Shown piece by piece: positions 54,441 through 64,000 of a stretch of 64,000 nucleotides of DNA. The stretch comes from Parus major (lineage: Eukaryota; Chordata; Aves; Passeriformes; Paridae). Under the pieces are notes generated by a model that was given only the letters and a program-made list of their open reading frames with translations, was not told where the DNA came from and searched no databases. The translations under genes and the position numbers were made by a program. The stretch spans positions 30,585,912-30,649,911 of the forward strand of contig NC_031799.1 of assembly GCF_001522545.3 (NCBI RefSeq), written 5' to 3'. The stretch's first letter is position 1. Every line of letters begins with the position of its first letter.

Positions 54441-57400
54441 TTCCTTAAGGTGTGGCCAGTCTTTCCTCTTGCCTTATCATAAAACATCAACATGTACTTT
54501 TTGATTAAAAACATATTCTGAAAAAACAGCATATTGAAGAGGTTTTTATAAGGAACAGTAAACGGAAAACAACTTGTGGAACAAAAGACTGTGCACTCCT
54601 TAGCAAAACAACTAAAATGCCACAGACTGTTCATTGATGCTGTAATAATAGTTTTGGGTATTTTGATGATAAATTAAAATTAAAAACTTGAAGGTTACAT
54701 GAAATTTCCAGTGTGCAAACCTCCCTGAAGGATTTGGGAGGGACAACCAACTAATGAGCTGGAATGATATATTAATCCTTTACCTCTGACAACCCAGTGC
54801 AAATGTGGCTTAAATCACAAATACAGTTGTTTTTCTAGCACCTAGTGGGACTTTTCCACACTACAAAACCACAAAATATGTGAAAATTAGCAGTATCTTC
54901 AGAGGATGCCAAGTAGTGAAATAGATGGGTTCTTGAGGCCAAGGGGGAAACCCAACGGACCTCACTAGAAAAGCTTACAAAAGCTTACAAAACAGCTTTG
55001 ACACAACTATGTCAAATTCTTTTTGATTTAGCTGCCACTAATTGGCACCAAATATTTCATCCATCAGCAGCAATTTATTGCTTATTATTATTGTCTATAA
55101 TTTCTGCATCAGATAGCCTAACACTTCTATTTCAATATATAAGATAGTTTTCAAAAGCTCATTTGATCACCTGGAAATATACCTAATCTGTTTTAACTGT
55201 ATGAAATATATTCAGTCAGAATCACACCTTTTAGACTAAAAGTACATCTGGAAACCAGATTATCTAAAGATTTTCCACTGCCTGGGGACGGAAAATAAGA
55301 GAAGACACAGTGACATTAAAATGGCTAATAAATTCTGTGGCTCCAAAAATTTTTAGAACTCAATATTTGTTAATGTACTATGTCTATGAAGTGAATGGTG
55401 TCTCTCAGTGACTCCAGGGTGAGGCAGGAATAGCTCTACAGACATCCTTTGAATTAAAGCAGATTCATGTAGACAAATGAAAAGTTTGGCCTATGAATTG
55501 CATTTCACACACAACTGAATGCCAGCCATCTCTGAGATATGCTTTTTAAGCCACACATGACTCACAGATGCCACAGTTTATAAGCCTAACTAATAAATCT
55601 GTATTGAATACACATCTAAATTGTGAGCAGTCATATTGGAGCACAATGCAATAACTTAAACAGGAAGCAAGATATTCCACCTGAGTCTTCCAAAAATTAA
55701 CTTTCATACAGAAAACAATGTGAAAATTGTAACAACATATATCAACCTAGCCACTGAAAAAAATATACCATAGATATGAGAGAAATGGAATCGGAATTTA
55801 AGCTGGGCATGATACACTTATCTAGGTTGAAGTGCTTCTAGTCTTCGGGCTCTTAGGGAAAAACATTCAAATTGTTTTATTTTTCCCACCAGTATCCACC
55901 TTGAGGGGGAGCAGAAGATTGTCTGTGAAAGATGCTTGTGAAAATTTCCCCCAGTTAACTTCTGGAAAAGTTTATGTGATACCACAGGACATGTTCATCT
56001 TGCCAAAAATACCATATTCCATTATAATACCCAGACCCATGATATGCAGGCATAGAAAACTGTAAGAGAGTATAGAGATCTCAAGAAATAGCTTGCCTTG
56101 GTAGTTCTTCATGCTTCAAATGAGCAATTTGTTTTCCAAAATGGAACACAGAAGTTGTGCATCCTGACTACTCTCTCCTTCGCAATATAAAGGACATATA
56201 TGTACAGCCATGAGCTCCATGGAAGGAAATTGACTTGACAACAATCCTCACTAGTTAAATATAATGTCTTTTACAGGTGAAACTTCTTGAGGTACATCCT
56301 GGGCACAAACCACAGTAACTCATATATTGCTAAAATTTAATCTACTTAGTCCCTGCCAGTTTTGTTAGCCATTCCTGGCATGTACATTATAACACTGCAT
56401 GCCCAAAACATATCTGGTGTCAGTCAGGAGGTCAACCAGGGTCTTCAGTTCTGGCTGTCAGCCTCATGTACCATTTACCAACAATGGAAGAGGCTTTCCA
56501 CAAGAAGAGCTTATCTAAGGATGCTCTCTGAAATCACAAGATAGAGCAATGTGCAGAGCTGTTACATGACTGCCATTAGACTGTTAGACTACAGCTCGTC
56601 AGAGAAGCAAAATGGGGCAGGGTGAGACTTTTCATAGACTACCAGCCCTGCAAACTCAGCTTGGCACCATCTCTAGTAAAAACCACAACAAACTGAAATA
56701 TGTATGTGAACACCTGTGCAAACCAATCCTTCTCTGACCTTCTCAAACTTTTCACTGACTCTCCTATTGTTTTATGCCTCTTATCAGCTCCAGTTGATGG
56801 TGAAGGAGAAGGAGAGCAGAAGCTGGTGGAATATATTTTCCTGTCATACCTCTCTCATTTTCCACCTACTTGGTGTTCTCTTTTTTATGGGAGAACTTAA
56901 AAAATGTAGATAACCTTTTGTTGATTAGCACAGGAAAAATACTCTAGTGGTCAGACAAAAAAAGCTGTAGCCTCCACAAGAGGAAAAATGTCATGAAACT
57001 GAGGTTTCCAATATAAAAACAGAGGTTAAGCAAGACTGAGGAGGCATGGCAGGGATACAGAGCTGACAGCACACAGCACAGAAGAGAATCTGCTCCCTTG
57101 ATCTATTCAGGGATGGAATTATCCTAGCACCTACTTATGGTTCAACAAGAAATGCAGAATCTTAGTATCCTTCACCTAAACATGGATGAGTGCATCTTCC
57201 AGAGATGTGGGCAAGTGTTCACTGCAAAACAATAACAAGGGTATTTATGCAGTGTCACAGACAGGTCCATTCTTTTCCAAACAGAAATGCAATTTCTCTT
57301 TGCTGAGTAAGCTATGCTTTTGGCTTGAGAGCTCTAGACATACCTATTGATGTGGGATTCATTTCTCTACAGCTGCCACTATAGCTGGAGTGGCATCATC

Positions 57401-58451
57401 TCATTAATTAAGTGGAAAACATACTACATAATATTAATCCCTCAACACTATAGACTTAACTATCCTTGCGTAACTTATACCCAGATATTACAACACTCCA
57501 TTGACTTTTCCATTTCACCACACTTCAGGAATGTCTAATGAGTCACAGTTTGTCTAGATGGCTCTCAGAGTCACGATCTTCCCCACAGCAACTCATTGTA
57601 TCCAGGTGTAGAACAAAATAATAAATGGACTCACTTTTCTACAATATGGTGGCACATTGGGGCAAGAGATGGAAACTTGAACAGACATTTTCAAACTCTT
57701 TTGAGAGATCTGTAGAATTATATCTTTATTTCTCTTTTTTAGCAGTACAGTTATATCTTTTTACTACACATGGCTAAACTCAATTGTTTTTAAATGTGCA
57801 CTTGTTAGACATGAGCACACAGTAAAATAAAAAATTAATAGGGAGAGAGGTAAGTCCTCAAAGTGACAAAATATTAGCATGAACTGTGTCTGTGCTACAT
57901 TTAGTGTTTTTATCCACACATGGTAATCTTTCCTAAAATAATATTATATATGACTGTTCAAGTGGTCACTCAGAGGAACTGGCTGTATGTTTTTTATACA
58001 TTCATGAGTGGTATTTATAATCATTATCAAATGATTAACAGTTAACACACATTTCTGCCTGCGAAGCTAAGATATAAATTATTTTTTCAGCATGAATTGA
58101 ATATTTATTGTGCATAAAGACAAGGACATTCCAAAAATAGCTGTAGGTAATTTTTATCAAGAAGAGTTTGAGAATTCAGTTTCCAGGCAATCATGGTATC
58201 AGCTCGTGTCTTCCCATCTAGAGATGGAGTTGATGGTTATGTCAAAACATTTACACTTCATGGAAAAAATTATTTCTCTAGCAATAAAACTAATTTTCCT
58301 ATACTGTTCCTCTGCCTTTCTCTTCCTTTCTCTTACAAAAATTTTTCTCTTTCATAAAAGTCTCCTTTGTCCTATATCTCCCTCACCTCATATTTTTTTC
58401 TTTTTTTTCCTAAATTGCCACACATATCTCTTTCAGAATCCAGCACTTTTT

Positions 58452-58471
58452 GTTAGGGTGTTCACCCTAAC
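58452..58471. other. 20-bp near-perfect palindrome with telomere-like arms
   Basis: GTTAGGGTG and CACCCTAAC are perfect inverted arms around a TT centre. Each arm contains one TTAGGG-type unit. The site could form a tight hairpin. Confidence 0.8.
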
Positions 58472-60693
58472 TAAAGACAGTTTGAAAGTTGGATGTTGTT
58501 TACAGGACTTCTCCCTTCTGGTGAAAAAAATTACAAGAGGAGAAAAAACACCAAGATATATCACACAACTGTACAGCTATCTAGAATTCAACAGGTATAC
58601 AAGATAGAAAAGAAATGCATGTGAAAATATATCAATAAATGTGGTTTTAAAAGAAAAACAAACTTAATAAATTCCTTTATGCAGTCTTTCACTAGGTAAC
58701 ATTGCAGAATGCACTGCAGATACAACTGCCTATCCCACCAGCTCACACCTCCAAATCTTAACTCATGATCATATTTCAAAGAGTGCTCAGCATTATGTAA
58801 TAGTGATGATAATTCAAAATTTCCCCATTACGAAATTAAGAAATATTTGACCTAGGTAGAAAACTTCCTTTTCCTCCAAGACAACATTAGTCCTAAAGCG
58901 TAAGTGCTGATGCCCTTCCAATTTTTTTTATTGTTATTATTTTTATCACAGCCTCCAAAGTTGTGGTGTTTGCAGGCACTATTTCTACCAGAGTTTGAGG
59001 TCATTTAGCAGTCACAGGAAAATTATCCAGTCTGCCTCCTTGGCCCTCAAAGCTGCCATAGGAAAAGATGCAAAAACATACTGCTCTTAGATTGGTCTAG
59101 ACAACTTTACACATACCAGCTGGCAGCGTCTTGTCATTATTCATAAATATGGTGTAAGAAATAACTGCTTCCCAGATTTTGATGAATCCCAAATACAAGT
59201 GCCCACATTTAGCAGGAAAGTTGATGCTGCCTTATGTAACAGTTGGGGATTTAAACCTCCTGAAAAAGCAGTGAGCCTCTTAACTAGTGACCAAGCAATT
59301 TGACTATGTGATTTCCATGCAAGTTCTAGGCTAATTGGACCTGAGGTGACCTATTACACTGAAATGATATTTCCACTTGCTACTGATTACAGTAATTAAG
59401 CTCAAAGAGCCTGGAGAAAAGTCATTAATGTAGTTGGTTTTATTTTATATTTCTCTGTGTAAATTACTTTGTAACTGTAGGATATATACCACACACACCT
59501 GAAAGAACTCTTTTCACTGTGCACCCTTATTCACTAAGTGCTCTTGTAGAATTAGCCAGTCATGTTATTTGGAAGAATAAAATTACAGATCTTCAGAGAT
59601 TATTTTTACTCTGCAGCTGCAAAAGGACCCAGCAATGGCAAGTGTATTTTACACATGAACTGAATTTTAGTTTAGGAACATTTCCCCTCCCATTGTTTCC
59701 TCACAATAGGGAAAGGGAAAGCTCCAAAAGTAATTTCGAATTCTACTTATTTTGGTTAACATGATTACTTTTCTTCTTTTTCCCTCAAGCACATCCCTGT
59801 TTTGGAAAGCATTCCATCTAAATGTTTCAAAGAGGCAAAAAAGTGCTTGTGGTTTGGCTCCCACTGTAATTTCTCATGGATGGCTTCTGGAAGAACTAAT
59901 TTATTTAGAATCTTTCATCATTACTATAATTAATATTATATAATTTCAGGTTTCTTAGATTAACTTTTTTTTTTTTGCTGTAGTTCAATCCTATTTGATA
60001 CTATGTGGAAAAATATTATTTTTCAACTGTTTTCAGGGGAGGCAGGGGTGGAATTTGCCATGGCAAACTTTCAGTATGTTACTTCAGAAACAGGACATTA
60101 TTTTTCCTCTAATTTTTTTTTTGAAATGTAGACGTTTTACATGTAAAAAGGCATCTCTGGTGCTAAAAAGTTTTGAAAAATTTCCTGGGAATTGTTTCAT
60201 TATTTTCTTCCCTTGTAGGTCATGCATGAAAATCCCTCAAAGCACCTGCACAACGTTGGGTTGTCATACTCAGAAAACCTTTTTCCTGAATCTTCAGATG
60301 TATTTAGCCTACCCATCTTCTGGTACAAGAGCAGAGCTCTGAGAACCATTCTCCATTGGTCTGGCTGTATTCCCATAGTTTAACCACTGAAATCAATAAT
60401 CAGTTTTAGATTTAGATACAATAGAATCTATTTCTATTGTATTCATCACTTTTTTATTTTTTTTTTCCCCTGGTGATACTACCATGCCAGGACACCAAGA
60501 CACTTAGCTGATCTTCCTTCACTTTGCATACACTAAACACAAATTTTGAGTGAATTCTGAAGGCAAGATAAAATACTTCCTGAAGATTTGTCTTGTGCAG
60601 TGACGCCGTAAGCGATGTTATACACTTTATGATATGTGGTGGTGCACTACTTTTGAATGCAGTTCAGTCCTCTTTAGTGTATTGGATCTGCAA

Positions 60694-60768
60694 CTTCTTT
60701 CTTCCTCCCTCCCAGCCTCCCTCCCTTTCCTCCTCCCCTTTTCTGCCTTTTTCTCTGTCATCCCTTTC
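60694..60768. repeat. Polypyrimidine tract
   Basis: About 75 bases of nearly pure C/T with CTCC and CCCT units and very few purines. It is a mirror-like tract that could form triplex DNA. Confidence 0.85.
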
Positions 60769-62157
60769 AAAACTTCAAATTCATCAGTGGGTATAGCAGC
60801 CCACTACATGCTGGTACCAAACACAGGTGAAAGTGATCCCACAGTAGGCCTTCTACAGGAAAATGCCATTTAAAATGTTCACATGACATGGAGGATGTCT
60901 TAGCTTTATTTTCATTTTGAATTAAATTTCCACTGGAACATGGAACACTGAATTTTTTTCAGGCTTTTCCCCTAACTTAGGGAAGCTTTGACAAGAAGGA
61001 AAAATATCTCGTTTTCTAGTTCTTCATATTTTGACTTGATGGAACTGGATTGGAAGAGAATATGGTTTTACATAGGAGGCATTAATGGAAGACACACCAA
61101 GTCTCTGCCTGGCACAAAATAATGTCATACAATGCCAACAGCCATTCTCAGTGCCAATATCAGCCTCCATGCTCTAGTTACAGCTCAGGACAAAACTTTT
61201 TTAGAGAAAATTAGGTCTTACCAGGGGCTTTTCACTGCCCAGAAATCATTCTTTATCCTGGCTGAGGCTGTAAATAGGTAGAGTGCAGCCCCCTGTAATA
61301 CACCCTCTCTATGGAGGAGTTCTCCACTCTCCATAACACAAACACCAAAATCTGGTCAACTGCTGTGACTTAAAAAAATCTACCTTATTTGAATGCAGTG
61401 TAGAAGGAAGATCAACCCCATCTGCAAAACACTCTGTGTTCATGAAGCCTTTGGCAGCAGATATGTTATCACAAACTATTTTGATTGCATGTGAAAGAAA
61501 AGCCCTAAGTGAAAATTATTTATTCTTTATCTATTGTGCAATGAAGAGATTAACTTCCTTAACAGTAGGTTCTCTTTTTGAAGGTGTGCATCCTACTCTC
61601 ATTGTCTTATTTTTACTAATGAGAGGTTTATAGCTGGTTTTAACTTAAGAACGATCGCTGGCGGTGAAATGCAGTAATTATGTGATGTATGACAAGAGAC
61701 AAAGCTGCATACTAGGGAACTTGCATAAAATGCGAACTTAATCTTCCTCATATGAAAAGGAATACTTTACGAGCTGGCAGATCTTCAACTTTGAGTAATG
61801 AGACCCGTTTCTTTTTCTGCACAGAAAAAAAAATGGGTTAACAAAAGCAGGAACTAAAATATCACTTTTTTCTCATCTCTCTTCTTCACAGATTATAGTA
61901 CTAAAGGAATTCAGGAATTTAAAATGCCATGATTCGAGAAGTTATGTAAAGCAAAAGAAGTGTCCTCTGATAATAAAAAACCAGTCAAATTTGAAAATGA
62001 GTTCACAATCAGTTCATACTGAGGGCCTTTGAGTCCATCATATCCATCATATTAATTTAATTTAAAAGCAAAACAGAAATCCCAGGTAAAAAAGCAATAA
62101 GGTACTATGGGCATGAAAGTTAAACTAACATTGCATTCTGTTTTAAAAAAATAAAAG

Positions 62158-62180
62158 GAGGAGAGAGAGAGAGAGAAAAG
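62158..62180. repeat. (GA)n simple repeat
   Basis: A short GA-rich run followed by AAGAAGCAGCAGC. Confidence 0.85.
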
Positions 62181-62708
62181 AAGCAGCAGCAAGTAGTGGG
62201 TAAGTCAATAGTATTTGTACAGTTTCTGCATGACTGCATTTTCTCATGCAAGAGGTACTTCTGAACTACAATAGGACTGTGGTAAACCATCTGTTTAGAG
62301 ATTAAGGATCCATCAACACTGAATGTTCAGTTCAACATAAACTGGTCATTTGTTTAACTCTGCATTTGCCAGTCTCCCCAAAACCACTCAACAAATATTA
62401 CCTCTTTAATTATGTGGACAAAGAGAACATGTATTTTCTGCATGATCTTGCAATAATAGTGAGATAGCTATAAATTTTAATGAAAAGTACAATCAATCTG
62501 AAAATTTATGTCCAGTAGACCTAAAAATAGAAATATGGTATTTTCTACATAATTTAAATATGTATGCATTTTAATTTGTTTAATTTATTTTTAATATATA
62601 AATTTAGTAGGTCTAAATAAATAGACTGTAGCTGTGGGATTCACAGGCCAGTTGATGACTGTCAACAGTCATTTGAAGCATTCAAATAGTAAAAGTACAA
62701 GGTACATC

Positions 62709-62879
62709 AAAAAATAGAGTGTAAACAACACAGGAGTCTTTAAAAAAAAAAAAAAAAAAGAAAAGAAAATTTGAATACTTACTCTAAATTTCAGGGAAAT
62801 CTTCACATTCATGAGATATTTAGCCCTGTTTATGTTTTCCCAAAGGAGTGAAATAACACCCCGTTTGCCAAACTATACT
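62709..62879. repeat. 171-bp tandem duplication, copy 1
   Basis: This block starts AAAAAATAGAGTGTAAAC, contains an 18-A run and ends CCAAACTATACT. The following 170 bases repeat it with no substitution that I can find; the only difference is one A fewer in the homopolymer. Confidence 0.95.
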
Positions 62880-63049
62880 AAAAAATAGAGTGTAAACAAC
62901 ACAGGAGTCTTTAAAAAAAAAAAAAAAAAGAAAAGAAAATTTGAATACTTACTCTAAATTTCAGGGAAATCTTCACATTCATGAGATATTTAGCCCTGTT
63001 TATGTTTTCCCAAAGGAGTGAAATAACACCCCGTTTGCCAAACTATACT
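62880..63049. repeat. 171-bp tandem duplication, copy 2 (170 bp)
   Basis: A direct head-to-tail copy of 62709-62879, with a 17-A instead of an 18-A run. The near identity means a very recent duplication, a copy-number polymorphism or an assembly artefact around the poly-A. Confidence 0.95.
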
Positions 63050-63231
63050 AAGTTTGTGGAAGTAGGTGCATATTTCAGTGAGATGTCTGATGAGAAGAGA
63101 GTTAAGTAGGGAAGGCGTTGGTCTCATTTACTGATGAGTATCACAATTCCAAGGACTAGAATATCTACATCACAGACTAGACTAAAATCCCTACATCAAT
63201 AACATTTTGGCCTAAATGGTTAAAAGGAATT

Positions 63232-63246
63232 AAAAAAAAAAAAAAA
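63232..63246. repeat. A15 homopolymer
   Basis: A run of 15 A in intron 2, just beyond the tandem duplication. Confidence 0.9.
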
Positions 63247-64000
63247 GGGCAAATGATACAGATTTTAGTGTCTCACTAAAATGCATCTCGCCTTTCTGCT
63301 TTGAGCTTTCTCAGCTTGCCTTTTCCCATTTAAACTGTACCTATGAGCAGCGCAGCACAGCTTTGAAAGTAGGAGCACACCACAAAGTTTCCCACAGCCA
63401 CGTGAAAGATCTTATTCAACAAACTGAACTGCTTGCTCACTGAAGACAAAGCATGCAAACTCCTTCTAAAAGGCAAAGAAAACCACTAATTGCCTGAGCT
63501 GAGAAAGCAACTTTCCCCATGGGCAGGTTATCCTCCAGCTGTCGATTCATGTGTTTCTTGCACATTCCACCAGCTGCTGTCAAATATGGAGAGCTGCACC
63601 AAGAGCTAAGTACATGGACCCGGACCACTGAATCCTGTCTGACATGGCAACATTCCTGTGGTCACAGCACAGCCCTATTGTAGCATCTTATGCACTTCCA
63701 CACAGAATTTGTGACCTTTCTTTAAGGGGGTCTTCTTATAACAAGCCGCTCCTAACCTGCCCAGGGCAATAATGCAGGCCTTTGCTTTCTATGAGCTATG
63801 AGAATATACCTCAGGATGCCCTGTAGAGAGAATGCTTCCCTGAACTGGCTCATGATCTCTCAGAGGTCTGCCTCCTTCCCCAAATGAGCCAAAAAAGGGG
63901 AATTAGTGAAAACAACTAAAGAACGCATCATCCTGTACCCTGAAAATTGGTTTATCTGTTTCAGATATACTGATTATATACTACACTTGCTTATTAGTTG

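Larger units (their letters stand above)
31691..64000 (-). other. NFIB: NFIB intron 2 (partial, 32 kb)
   Basis: Everything upstream of exon 3 in the window. The next exon expected is the roughly 530-nt DNA-binding-domain exon, which is not here. The intron is poor in recognisable transposons: only two CR1 fragments (36787-37219 and 39280-39520) are clear. It also has microsatellites, hairpins, a G-quadruplex motif, a 171-bp tandem duplication and TE-free blocks that resemble conserved regulatory elements. No second gene is supported; all open frames are short and lack signals. Confidence 0.85.

Noticed and set aside
58110..58607. 165-codon plus-strand frame
   Set aside because: Phe/Leu/Ser-rich through T-rich tracts; no motif and no splice or promoter evidence.

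Overview
This window is vertebrate nuclear DNA and most likely comes from a bird. It is AT-rich and CpG-poor, has long introns and carries CR1 LINE fragments. It also holds one retroviral-type solo LTR with an avian-looking U5 end. The order may be Passeriformes, but that is a guess.

One gene runs through the window on the minus strand: NFIB (nuclear factor I/B), a CTF/NF-I transcription factor. Five constitutive-looking internal coding exons are visible, each with canonical AG/GT borders and mutually compatible phases. In transcript order they are 31690-31637 (54 nt), 19790-19722 (69 nt), 17636-17516 (121 nt), 15669-15551 (119 nt) and 1962-1831 (132 nt). They encode the linker after the DNA-binding domain and the start of the proline/serine-rich C-terminal region. 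The large DNA-binding exon lies beyond position 64000 and the last coding exons lie before position 1. Everything else is intron: a partial intron 7 (1-1830), intron 6 (13.6 kb), intron 5 (1.8 kb), intron 4 (2.1 kb), intron 3 (11.8 kb) and at least 32 kb of intron 2.

The most interesting object is in intron 6, at about 10254-9150 on the minus strand. A good splice acceptor opens a 148-codon reading frame in exactly the phase set by the exon ending at 15551. The frame ends in TAA and is followed by an AATAAA signal with a U-rich downstream element. I read it as an alternative 3'-terminal coding exon. It would replace the normal NFIB C-terminus with a Ser/Pro-rich tail and an amphipathic (coiled-coil-like) helix.

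The introns also hold three CR1 fragments, a 764-bp solo LTR with a 5-bp target duplication, an old CR1/L2-type reverse-transcriptase relic, several microsatellites, a near-perfect 171-bp tandem duplication at 62709-63049, two canonical G-quadruplex motifs and perfect hairpins. Some TE-free blocks in introns 2 and 3 look like conserved regulatory elements, and one contains five NFI half-sites. No complete gene other than part of NFIB was found, and no tRNA, rRNA or CRISPR. Most open frames in the window are chance ORFs in intron.
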